From: Streptosporangiaceae bacterium
GTDB taxonomy: Bacteria; Actinomycetota; Actinomycetes; Streptosporangiales; Streptosporangiaceae
Reading direction: 5' to 3'
NCBI GenBank assembly: GCA_030043395.1
Contig: JASHXW010000139.1
Span: 1 to 7,147, forward strand
DNA: 7,147 nt
Shown: in pieces, positions 1 to 6,320 of the stretch
Numbering within the stretch: position 1 is the stretch's first letter
Layout: every line of letters begins with the position of its first letter
The notes under the pieces: model-generated
Database searches by the model: none
Seen by the model: the letters and a program-made list of their open reading frames with translations, nothing else
What the model was told of the DNA's origin: nothing
Made by a program: the position numbers and the translations under genes

Positions 1-1288
1 GCCACAGGCTGAGGTGCACGTGGCCGCCGTTGCCGACCGCCCCCGCCACCACCGAAGGGGCGAACGTGGCCTGGAAGCCGTGCCGGGCCGACACGGCGCG
101 GATGGTCTGCCTGACCAGCACGCTGTCGTCGGCCGCGGACACCGGGCCGGCCGGCGCCACCGACAATTCCAGCTGGCCGGCCGCGTACTCGGGGTGGAAC
201 TGCTCGACCACGACGCCCTGCCGGTCCAGCGCCGCCACCACGTCCCGGCCGTAGTCGGACAGTTCGATCAGCCGGGTCATGCCGTAGGCCGGGCCGGCGC
301 AGGCGGGCACGAACCGGCCGTCGTCGTCGGTGCCGGCCGCCCATTCGATCTCGAAGCTCATCCGCAGTTCGAGCCCGCGCCGGGCGGCCAGGCCGGCCAT
401 CCGGCGGGCGAACGAGCGCTGGCAGGCCGGGTACACCTCGCCGTCCGCGGTCATGCCGTACCGGCCAGGCCCGCTCGCCAGCAGGTTCTGGCCGTCGCGC
501 CACAGGCTCATGTGCACGTGGCCGCCGTTGCCGACGCCGCCGGCCACGACCGACGGCGCGAAGGAAGCCTGCAGCCCGAACCGCTGCGACACGGCCCTGA
601 TCGTCTGCCGGACCAGGACGCTGTCGTCCGCCGCGCCGACCGGGTCATTCGGCGACACCGACAGCTCCATCTGGCCGGCCGCGTACTCGGGGTGGAACTG
701 CTCGACCGTGATGCCCTCGCGCTCGATCGCCTCGACGACCTCGCGACCGTAATCGGACAACTCGATGACGCGGGCCATGCCGTAGCCGGGACCCTGGCAG
801 GCAGGCACGAACGACCCCTCGTCATCAGTGCCGACCGCCCACTCGATCTCGAAGCTCACCCGGGCGCTCAGGCCTTGCTCCGCGGCAGCCGCCGTCATCT
901 GGCGGGCGAACGTGCGCTGGCAGCCGACGTAGGGCTCGCCCTCCTGGGTGTACCGGTCGATCGGAACCCAGGCCCAGCCAGGCTGCGCGGCCAGCGGGGT
1001 GAGCCGGTCAAGGTCGGGGATCAGCCGCAGGTCGCCAGCCGGGCCACTGATGTGCTTGCTTGAGGTGATGCTGTCGTCGACGAGGAAGACGTCGAAGACC
1101 GGCGACATCCCGATCCCCCAGCCAGCCGCCCGTTCCAGGCGTCCCACCGGAATGGCCTTCACCCGGGCGATGCCCGCATTGTCGATCCAGCACAGCGCGA
1201 CCATGCTGACGCCAGAGCCGGCGAGCTGCTCCGCAGCCTGCGCACCGAGAATGCTCCGGCTGGCCCGCTCGTCCGCATCAAGAGTCAC
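1..1288 (-). CDS. Glutamine synthetase family protein with internally duplicated catalytic half (3' end outside window)
   Basis: The first 429 codons are visible and uninterrupted. Start is GTG at 1288, with AGAGG seven bases upstream. Residues 1-110 resemble the GS N-terminal beta-grasp domain. Next come the signatures of the ATP-grasp-like catalytic domain: FEIEW at 146-150 (metal ligands E-x-E), EQFHPEY...GQMELS at 196-210, and GNGGHVHMSLW at 253-263. In an ordinary GS the chain would go on to the C-terminal arginine-rich half. Instead, after the NLLASGPGRYGMTADGE segment it re-enters the same domain: FEIEW at 312-316, EQFHPEY at 362-368, GNGGHVHLSLW at 419-429. GS-family enzymes ligate ammonia or an amine to glutamate using ATP. 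GNGGHVH differs from the G-S-G-M-H-x-H form of classical GlnA, so a GlnA-like gamma-glutamyl-amine ligase is as likely as true glutamine synthesis. The family is secure; substrate and activity are unknown, and the duplication may have changed or abolished activity. Confidence 0.88.
   Translation of the reverse strand, partial: MTLDADERASRSILGAQAAEQLAGSGVSMVALCWIDNAGIARVKAIPVGRLERAAGWGIGMSPVFDVFLVDDSITSSKHISGPAGDLRLIPDLDRLTPLAAQPGWAWVPIDRYTQEGEPYVGCQRTFARQMTAAAAEQGLSARVSFEIEWAVGTDDEGSFVPACQGPGYGMARVIELSDYGREVVEAIEREGITVEQFHPEYAAGQMELSVSPNDPVGAADDSVLVRQTIRAVSQRFGLQASFAPSVVAGGVGNGGHVHMSLWRDGQNLLASGPGRYGMTADGEVYPACQRSFARRMAGLAARRGLELRMSFEIEWAAGTDDDGRFVPACAGPAYGMTRLIELSDYGRDVVAALDRQGVVVEQFHPEYAAGQLELSVAPAGPVSAADDSVLVRQTIRAVSARHGFQATFAPSVVAGAVGNGGHVHLSLW
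2..451 (-). repeat. GS tandem module, copy B (residues 280-429)
   Basis: Second copy of the same module, beginning at a TADGE segment that matches TQEGE in copy A and running to the window edge. All the conserved GS signatures of copy A are present. Only 5 of 149 codons end in A or T, clearly fewer than in the rest of the gene, so this half has a different base composition. The normal C-terminal half of the enzyme should follow outside the window. Confidence 0.9.
500..949 (-). repeat. GS tandem module, copy A (residues 114-263)
   Basis: First of two in-frame copies of the GS metal/ATP-binding half. Aligned without gaps to copy B at a fixed offset of 166 residues (498 bases), 110 of 150 residues are identical by hand count. 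It contains E-x-E (147, 149), the EQFHPEY/GQMELS pair and H257. A/T-ending codons are about 11 of 167 across this copy and the linker after it, and 18 of 113 in the N-terminal domain before it. Confidence 0.9.
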
Positions 1289-1295
1289 CGAGCAA

Positions 1296-1302
1296 CCTCT
1301 TT
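1296..1302 (-). promoter_or_regulatory. Ribosome binding site of the GS gene
   Basis: On the minus strand AAAGAGG precedes the GTG start by seven bases. This decides the start at 1288, since no better-placed ATG or GTG is seen. Confidence 0.65.
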
Positions 1303-1303
1303 C

Positions 1304-1334
1304 CGGTTCGCCGCGTGCAGCTATGTTCGAACCG
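1304..1334. promoter_or_regulatory. Inverted repeat CGGTTCG-N17-CGAACCG before the GS gene
   Basis: A perfect 7-base inverted repeat with arms at 1304-1310 and 1328-1334. A nested 8-base palindrome, GTTCGAAC, lies at 1325-1332. The dyad ends just before the GS ribosome binding site. It could be an operator, or an RNA hairpin if transcription starts further upstream. No known regulator is recognised. Confidence 0.4.
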
Positions 1335-1360
1335 TTACACGGGATGCGCGTGCTCGTCAA
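1332..1360 (-). promoter_or_regulatory. Possible promoter of the GS gene
   Basis: On the minus strand TTGACG (1360-1355) is followed after 17 bases by TAACGG (1337-1332). The -35 box is good and the -10 box lacks the final T. A start near 1325 would give a leader of about 37 bases. The 152-base gap from the upstream aldolase gene makes an independent promoter plausible. Confidence 0.35.
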
Positions 1361-1440
1361 TACGTAACAGATGTATCAGTGGTGTTCCTGTGGCGATCCT
1401 GCTCACGGGACCTGCGCGCCACCTGCGGGTCAGGGCCGGC

Positions 1441-2457
1441 CTACCATCCGCGCAGGTCGATGGGCCACACATCGAGGACTTGGTCGCCATCGACGACATA
1501 TGCCCGCTCGTGGTAGGCCATTGTCGGGTCGATGTGCGCGGGCACGAGCTTCACCCGTTCGCCGACGCGCCTAGCCGGGGCGAACGTGGTGTGCTCGTCG
1601 GAGCAGAACCACACCAGCGCCCCGGTTCGCGCCGCGTCCTCGAGCTTCGGCGGGCCATGGTCCATGGCGAACGCCTTCAGCCCGGCATCCACGACGGCCC
1701 AGTCTCCGTTGGCCGAGGAGTTCGTCGCGGACACCACCGTGGCGAGCACGAGCAGCGCCTGGCCGAACGGCAGGCCGAGTTGCCCGTAGGAGGCATCCAT
1801 CAGGACATAGGAGCCGGCCTGGATCTCGTTCGCCCAGGTATTGCAGGCATAGGTGCCCGTCCCGCCCGCCGAGATCAGGTCACCGCCGACGTCCTCGTGG
1901 GCGGCGAGCAGGAGCTCCATGGCGGTCTTGCACTTGCCGGCCCGCTCGTCGGGGTCCGCGATCCCCACGACGTGGCCTTCGTACCCCATCACGCCGCGGA
2001 CCTCGAGCCCGGCTTCCCAGGCCAGGTCGGCGAGGTCACCTGCCTGATCGGGGTCGCAGCCGCAGCGCGGCAAGCCGATGTTGACGTCGATGACGACCTC
2101 GTGCACGCCGCCGAGCACGGCGGCCCGCACGGTTTGCGGCGAGTCGACGGCCAGGGTCACCCGTGCGCCCCTGGCAACCAGGGCGCCTAGCCGCCGCGCG
2201 TCGAGCACCTCGTTGGCTAGCAGCAGGTCCTGGCCGAGGCCAGCCGACGTCATTCCCTCGCACTCGCGGATCGTCGAGCAGGTGAATCCCTGGTGCCCGG
2301 CCGCTGCCTGCCGCCTTGCGACATTGGTGCTCTTGTGCGCCTTGACGTGCGGCCGCAGCCGCTCGCCGGGATGCGCCGCCGCCATCGTGGCAATGTTGCG
2401 CTCCAGCACCTCCGCGTCAATCAGGAGCGCGGGAGTGCGGATGTCGCTGACCTTCAC
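1441..2457 (-). CDS. D-threonine aldolase-like PLP enzyme (alanine racemase N-terminal fold, DSD1 family)
   Basis: A 338-residue protein of the fold-type III PLP family that includes D-threonine aldolase and D-serine dehydratase. The N-terminal RTPALLIDAEVLERNI segment is typical. RPHVKAHK (35-42) carries the expected Schiff-base lysine, K39; relatives usually have T rather than A between the two lysine positions. GGTGTY near 198-203 fits the PLP phosphate loop. H308-I-D310, in PAHIDPT, matches the His-x-Asp metal pair described for D-threonine aldolase, where D-serine dehydratase has His-x-Cys. The expected reaction is retro-aldol cleavage of a D-beta-hydroxy-amino acid to glycine and an aldehyde. 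The start is GTG at 2457, which overlaps the iolD stop as GTGA and has only a weak ribosome binding site, so translation probably depends on coupling to iolD. An open frame reaches up to 2556, but that stretch lies inside iolD. The substrate is unknown. Confidence 0.85.
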   Translation of the reverse strand: MKVSDIRTPALLIDAEVLERNIATMAAAHPGERLRPHVKAHKSTNVARRQAAAGHQGFTCSTIRECEGMTSAGLGQDLLLANEVLDARRLGALVARGARVTLAVDSPQTVRAAVLGGVHEVVIDVNIGLPRCGCDPDQAGDLADLAWEAGLEVRGVMGYEGHVVGIADPDERAGKCKTAMELLLAAHEDVGGDLISAGGTGTYACNTWANEIQAGSYVLMDASYGQLGLPFGQALLVLATVVSATNSSANGDWAVVDAGLKAFAMDHGPPKLEDAARTGALVWFCSDEHTTFAPARRVGERVKLVPAHIDPTMAYHERAYVVDGDQVLDVWPIDLRGW

Positions 2458-4331
2458 AGGTACCGTCGCTGCCTGCTCCGGCCGGACTGGTATGCCTCGC
2501 GGGCCTGGACGACGGATTCGAGCTGGGAAACCTCGGCGATGGGCACGTCCCACCACGACTCGCTGTCCGGCGCGGGGACTGCAGGGTCGGTCTCGATGTG
2601 GATCAGCACCGGCCCCCGGCGTGACCGGCTTGACTCCAGGGCGGCGTCCAGCTCGCCGATGGTCGTCGCGCGGATCACGTGGACCCCCAGGCTTTCGGCG
2701 TTCGCCGCAAGGTCGACGGGAAGCTTCGCGCCGTCCAGCCGATGCGTGGACGGGTTTCTATAACGATAGGCAGTTCCGAACCGCTGCGCACCGACTGACT
2801 GTGACAGGGAGCCGATCGAGGCGAACCCGTGGTTCTGCACGAGCACGACGGTGATGTCGATCTGCTCGGCCACGGCAGTCACCAGCTCGGAGGACATCAT
2901 CAGGTAGGAGCCGTCGCCGACCATGACGTAGACGCGCCGGTCCGGGGCCGCCATCGCCACCCCGATGCCGCCGGCGATCTCGTAGCCCATGCAGGAGTAG
3001 CCGTACTCGACGTGGTACCCCTTCGGGTCGCGCGTCCGCCATAGCTTATGCAGGTCGCCCGGCATCGACCCGGCCGCGCAGACGACGACGTCGGCTGGGC
3101 GGGATGCGCGGTTCACCGCGCCGATCACCTCGGACTGCGCGGGCAGCGGGCCATGGCCAAGCGTGTACGCGCGCTCGACGGTCTCGTCCCACTGCTTGGC
3201 CAGGGCCGTTGCTTGCGCCCGGTAGCCGGGATCGACCTCCCACCCGGCCAGCGCAGGTTCCAGTGCTTGCAGCGCGGCGCGGGCGTCGGCGACGACGGAG
3301 GTCGCGGACTGCTTGAAGGCGTCGACCGCGGCGACGTTGATGCCGACGAACCGGACGCCCGGGCGCGCGAACGCCGTGCGGCTCGCGGTGGTGAAGTCCG
3401 ACCAGCGGGTTCCGATCCCGATCACCACGTCGGCCTCACGGGCAAGCGCGTTGGCCGCAGTCGTACCGGTCGCTCCTACCGCGCCGACCGATTGCGGGTG
3501 GTCATAGCGCAGCGAGCCCTTGCCTGCCTGAGTCTCCGCGACCGGGATCCCGGTCGCTTCCGCCAGCGCCTGCAGCTCCGCCGTCGCCTCGGAGTAGATG
3601 ACCCCGCCGCCGGCGACGATCAGCGGCCGGCTCGCGCCGCGGATGACGGCAGCGGCCCTGGCGAGGGCGGCCGGATCCGGCGGCGTTCGCTGCACGTGCC
3701 AGGTGCGGCGCGCGAACAGCTCGTGCGGCCAGTCGAACGCCTGAGCCTGGACATCCTCCGGCAGGCAGATCACCACGGCTCCGGTATCGGCCGGGTCGGT
3801 GAGCGCTCGCATCGCGCCGAGCAGCGCGTCAGGGAGCTGCTCGGGCCGCTCGACGCGGTCGAAGAAGCGCGACACCGGCCGGAAAGCGTCGTTCGCCGAC
3901 ACATCGCGCTGGCTCGGATGCTCAAGCTGTTGCAGGACAGGCTCGGCTGCCCTGGTCGCGAACACGTCAGACGGCAGGAGCAGCACGGGCAGCCTGTTGA
4001 CGGTCGCCAGCGCGGCCCCGGTCACCATGTTGGTCGCGCCAGGACCGACCGATGTCGTGCAGGCGAGCGTCGAGAGCCGGTTGCGCATCCGGGCGAAGCC
4101 AGCCGCCGCGTGCACCATGGCCTGCTCGTTGCGCCCCTGGTAGTAGGGCATCGATCTGGGGGCTGCCAGCTCGGCGTGCAGGAGTGCCTCGCCGAGGCCA
4201 GCCACGTTCCCGTGGCCGAAGATCCCGAAGCAGCCCTCGACCAGCCGGTGGCTGACGCCGTCACGCTCGCAGTACTGCTCGGCCAGGAAGGCCACGATCG
4301 CCTGGCCGACCGTGCGGCGGACCGTGCTCAT
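2454..4331 (-). CDS. iolD: 3D-(3,5/4)-trihydroxycyclohexane-1,2-dione acylhydrolase (decyclizing)
   Basis: A 625-residue ThDP enzyme, close to the usual IolD length. It hydrolyses the C-C ring bond of trihydroxycyclohexanedione to 5-deoxy-D-glucuronate in myo-inositol catabolism. The N-terminal pyrimidine-binding domain has FGIFGHGNVAGLGEAL (35-50), an IolD hallmark, and RNEQAMVHAA with the likely cofactor-activating E69. The middle domain has GGGVIYSEAT at 241-250. The C-terminal domain has the ThDP/Mg motif GDG (472-474) to N500, then YRNPSTHRLDG and WWDVPIAEVS, both typical of IolD. Start ATG 4331 overlaps the iolB stop as ATGA. A longer frame to 4409 lies inside iolB and was not used. The stop overlaps the start of the next gene. 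The identification is strong. Confidence 0.95.
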   Translation of the reverse strand: MSTVRRTVGQAIVAFLAEQYCERDGVSHRLVEGCFGIFGHGNVAGLGEALLHAELAAPRSMPYYQGRNEQAMVHAAAGFARMRNRLSTLACTTSVGPGATNMVTGAALATVNRLPVLLLPSDVFATRAAEPVLQQLEHPSQRDVSANDAFRPVSRFFDRVERPEQLPDALLGAMRALTDPADTGAVVICLPEDVQAQAFDWPHELFARRTWHVQRTPPDPAALARAAAVIRGASRPLIVAGGGVIYSEATAELQALAEATGIPVAETQAGKGSLRYDHPQSVGAVGATGTTAANALAREADVVIGIGTRWSDFTTASRTAFARPGVRFVGINVAAVDAFKQSATSVVADARAALQALEPALAGWEVDPGYRAQATALAKQWDETVERAYTLGHGPLPAQSEVIGAVNRASRPADVVVCAAGSMPGDLHKLWRTRDPKGYHVEYGYSCMGYEIAGGIGVAMAAPDRRVYVMVGDGSYLMMSSELVTAVAEQIDITVVLVQNHGFASIGSLSQSVGAQRFGTAYRYRNPSTHRLDGAKLPVDLAANAESLGVHVIRATTIGELDAALESSRSRRGPVLIHIETDPAVPAPDSESWWDVPIAEVSQLESVVQAREAYQSGRSRQRRYL

Positions 4332-5275
4332 CGCAAACCCCCGGCGGACGCGGGGTAGAACGGCAGCCTGGAGTCGACTGCCTGGCCAGCCCAGGTATCG
4401 CGGACCCATGCGTGCGCCGGGTCGTCACAGATCAGCCAGCGGCGTTCCCCGGGCCCGGCCATCACGTTCAGGTAGTACATGTCGTAGCCGGGGACCGCCA
4501 TCGACGGTCCGTGCCAGCCATGCGGGATCAGCACGACGTCGCCTGTCCTGACCTCGGCGAGGACGTCAATCGGCCGGCCGGCCGATCCGTAGACGCGCTG
4601 GTAGCCGATGCCCGGGCCTGGTCCGATATCGACCGCGGGGTCGGCCCACGCCTGTGGTCCCTCGCTCGGCCGCGGCGGGTCGGCGATCTCGAAGTAGTAG
4701 ATCTCCTCGAGCTCGGACTCTCCTGGCCGCTCCTCGTCGTGCTTGTGCGGCGGGTAGGACGACCAGTTGCCTGCCGGGGTTATCACTTCGCAGGCGAGCA
4801 GGCGGTCCGCGTCGAAGGCAGTCTGCGTGCAGAAGTTGTTAACCTGCCGTGAACAGGAGCCCGCGCCGCGCAGTTCGATGCTGACGGCGACTGCCGGCTG
4901 GTAGCGAAATGGCAGATCGCGGCTGGCGATCGCGCCAGGTAGCGCGAACCGGCCACCGTGGCCGCTGGAGATCTCCGCGACGCAGTTCCTCGGCAGGTAA
5001 GCGAAGTCGCTCGGGCCGTCGAACACGCTGGCGCGCCCCTCCAGGTGCGCAAGTTCAGTGTCAGTCAGCCCGGTGCCGCACGTGACCGAGCACGAGCCCG
5101 ACAGCGGCAGGACGAGCATCTCCTGCGGCCCTGTCTCGAGCCGCTCGGACTGCTCAGGGCCCAGCTCAAGCACGCGCAGCGACGACCAGGCCCAGCCGGC
5201 CCTGTCCTGGTCCAAGTCGACAAGCCAGCGCCCGTTGCGCAGCGACCCGTGCGGCCGGTGCAGGTCGGTGGTCAT
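4328..5275 (-). CDS. iolB: 5-deoxy-glucuronate isomerase
   Basis: A 315-residue bicupin that converts 5-deoxy-D-glucuronate to 2-deoxy-5-keto-D-gluconate. Cupin metal-site features are visible: PPHKHDE (175-181, with H177 and H179), ELEEIYYF (188-195), and HGWH (252-255). The GDVVLIPHGWHGP and YDMYYLNVMAGP segments are diagnostic of IolB. Residues about 198-221, rich in Pro, Gly and Ala, sit between EEIYYF and GYQRVY, where IolB proteins I know have a short loop, so this looks like an insertion of about 20 residues. Start ATG 5275 is set by GAGGAGG seven bases upstream and overlaps the iolC stop (ATGA). A longer frame to 5341 is antecedent iolC sequence. Confidence 0.94.
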   Translation of the reverse strand: MTTDLHRPHGSLRNGRWLVDLDQDRAGWAWSSLRVLELGPEQSERLETGPQEMLVLPLSGSCSVTCGTGLTDTELAHLEGRASVFDGPSDFAYLPRNCVAEISSGHGGRFALPGAIASRDLPFRYQPAVAVSIELRGAGSCSRQVNNFCTQTAFDADRLLACEVITPAGNWSSYPPHKHDEERPGESELEEIYYFEIADPPRPSEGPQAWADPAVDIGPGPGIGYQRVYGSAGRPIDVLAEVRTGDVVLIPHGWHGPSMAVPGYDMYYLNVMAGPGERRWLICDDPAHAWVRDTWAGQAVDSRLPFYPASAGGLR

Positions 5276-6243
5276 CGGCTGGCCTCCTCGCTGGCTAGCA
5301 GGTCCTGTACCTCGGCTGTCGTGGGCATCGCCGTCGAGCACTCAAGCCGCGAGGCGACAATCGCGCCCGCGGCATTGGCGAACCGGAGCATCTGCTCAAG
5401 CGGCCACCCGGCCAGTAGCCCGTGACACAGCGCGCCGCCGAACCCGTCCCCCGCTCCGATCCCGTTCAGCACCGTGATCTGAGCTGGCGGCACGACGACA
5501 GCCTGCCCCCTGGTCATGCCAAGGACCCCGGCCGGCCCCTGCTTGATGACAGCCAGCTCGACGCCGGCGTCAAGCAGCGCCCGCCCGCCGAGTTCGGGAT
5601 CGCTCTCCCCGGTTGCGGTCAGCACCTCGTCGAGGTTGCCGACCGCGATCGTGACGTTCGGCAGCGCTTGCACGACCTGCTCGCGAGCCATTTCCCTGGA
5701 TTGCCAGAACATCGGCCGGTAGTCCAGGTCCAGCACCGTCAGGGGCTGCCGGCCGCGGGCTTGCCAGGCCGCGTGATGGGCGTCCCGGCTCGGCTGCTGG
5801 GAGAGCCCGGTCACGGTCGCCCAGAAGACCCGGGCGTCGCGGCAAGCGTCCAGGTCCAGCTCGTCGGAGCGGATCTCCAGGTCGGGCGCCTTGGGGTAGC
5901 GGTAAAACCAGAGCGGGAAGTCGTCGGGCGGGAAGATCTCGCAGAACGTGACCGGGGTCGGCAGGCCAGGCACCGGGGTCACGAAGGAGTCGTCCACGCC
6001 GAGCTCGCGCAGCGCCTTATGCACGAACCGGCCGAACGGATCGTCCCCGGTTCGCGTGATGACCGCCGACCGCCGCCCGTGCCTGGCCGCCGCGATGGCC
6101 ACGTTCGTCGCGCTGCCGCCAAGGAACTTGCCGAACGTGGTGACGTCCTCAAGCGAGACCCCGGCCTGGAGCGGGTACACGTCCACGCCAACGCGGCCGA
6201 TCGTGAGCACGTCGTAGGGCAGGCCACTCCCGGTCATCGGCAC
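5272..6243 (-). CDS. iolC: 5-dehydro-2-deoxygluconokinase (PfkB family)
   Basis: A 323-residue ribokinase/PfkB sugar kinase that phosphorylates 2-deoxy-5-keto-D-gluconate with ATP. The N-terminal substrate part shows GRVGVDVYP (17-24) and GGSATNVAIAAARHG (42-56), with ITRTGDDPFG at 62-71. The C-terminal motif GIGAGDGFGG (261-270) contains the catalytic base D266 and the anion hole. The tail FANAAGAIVASRLECSTAMPT is characteristic of IolC rather than other PfkB kinases. Start: GTG 6243 has GGA six bases upstream, and ATG 6237 lies two codons further in. I prefer the GTG, but the ATG is possible. An in-frame stop at 6271-6273 rules out a longer protein. First gene of the iolCBD-aldolase operon. 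Confidence 0.93.
   Translation of the reverse strand: MPMTGSGLPYDVLTIGRVGVDVYPLQAGVSLEDVTTFGKFLGGSATNVAIAAARHGRRSAVITRTGDDPFGRFVHKALRELGVDDSFVTPVPGLPTPVTFCEIFPPDDFPLWFYRYPKAPDLEIRSDELDLDACRDARVFWATVTGLSQQPSRDAHHAAWQARGRQPLTVLDLDYRPMFWQSREMAREQVVQALPNVTIAVGNLDEVLTATGESDPELGGRALLDAGVELAVIKQGPAGVLGMTRGQAVVVPPAQITVLNGIGAGDGFGGALCHGLLAGWPLEQMLRFANAAGAIVASRLECSTAMPTTAEVQDLLASEEASR
5283..5289 (-). promoter_or_regulatory. Ribosome binding site of iolB, inside iolC
   Basis: GAGGAGG on the minus strand, within the last codons of iolC and seven bases before ATG 5275. It is the strongest ribosome binding site in the operon and it fixes the iolB start. Confidence 0.75.
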
Positions 6244-6254
6244 GACGATTCCAT

Positions 6255-6274
6255 TTGACCTAACAAACTGTCAA
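6255..6274. promoter_or_regulatory. IolR-like operator (TTGAC-N10-GTCAA dyad)
   Basis: A 5-base inverted repeat with arms at 6255-6259 and 6270-6274, about 12 bases upstream of the iolC start. Inside it, TGACCTAACA (6256-6265, plus strand) fits at all ten positions the KGWCHTRACA consensus that I recall for the GntR-type inositol repressor IolR of Corynebacterium glutamicum. On the minus strand the right arm also reads TTGACA, a perfect -35 hexamer. Its -10 would fall at the iolC start, so an iolC promoter is not clear. No regulator gene is in the window. Confidence 0.5.
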
Positions 6275-6297
6275 TGCCCAGACCCGACCGCGCGGCC

Positions 6298-6303
6298 TAG
6301 CAT
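6298..6303 (+). promoter_or_regulatory. Possible -10 box of the LLM oxidoreductase gene
   Basis: TAGCAT fits the T-A-N-N-N-T pattern and would give a leader of about 25 bases that includes the ribosome binding site. No convincing -35 box is seen at the usual distance. It overlaps the left arm of the CATTGG dyad. Confidence 0.3.
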
Positions 6304-6320
6304 TGGGAACCGGGCCAATG
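6301..6320. promoter_or_regulatory. Inverted repeat CATTGG-N8-CCAATG
   Basis: Perfect 6-base arms at 6301-6306 and 6315-6320 with an 8-base centre. It lies between the possible -10 box and the start codon of the LLM gene, and its right arm ends on the first G of the GGAAGG ribosome binding site. It may be a repressor operator or a leader hairpin that affects ribosome access. Confidence 0.4.

Noticed and set aside
1..949. GS duplication as a simple assembly repeat of one read
   Set aside because: The copies differ at 40 of 150 residues and at many silent sites, so they are two different sequences. A chimera of two genes remains open and is listed as a finding.
14..1063. 349-codon open frame on the plus strand opposite the GS gene
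   Set aside because: It is an antisense shadow created by high GC. Its own apparent internal repeat merely mirrors the GS duplication, and it matches no family.
1334..1368. GlnR-type boxes upstream of the GS gene (GTAAC at 1338-1334 and GTTAC at 1368-1364, minus strand)
   Set aside because: The GaAAc partner is missing at six-base spacing, and the two half-sites are not at the expected 22-base period.
1385..1440. Terminator after the aldolase-like gene
   Set aside because: The stretch has GC-rich direct repeats (ACCTGCG twice) and GGCCGGCC, but no stable stem followed by a T run. I see no supportable terminator.
2458..2556. N-terminal extension of the aldolase-like gene; similar extensions of iolD to 4409 and iolB to 5341
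   Set aside because: The added residues are low-complexity translations of the upstream coding region. Family alignments begin at the internal starts, which show the 4-base overlaps.
3048..4358. 436-codon open frame on the plus strand opposite iolD (also 1315-2190 and 5422-6258)
   Set aside because: These are Arg/Gly/His-rich translations with no recognisable domain, lying wholly opposite strongly identified genes. Typical GC-driven shadows.
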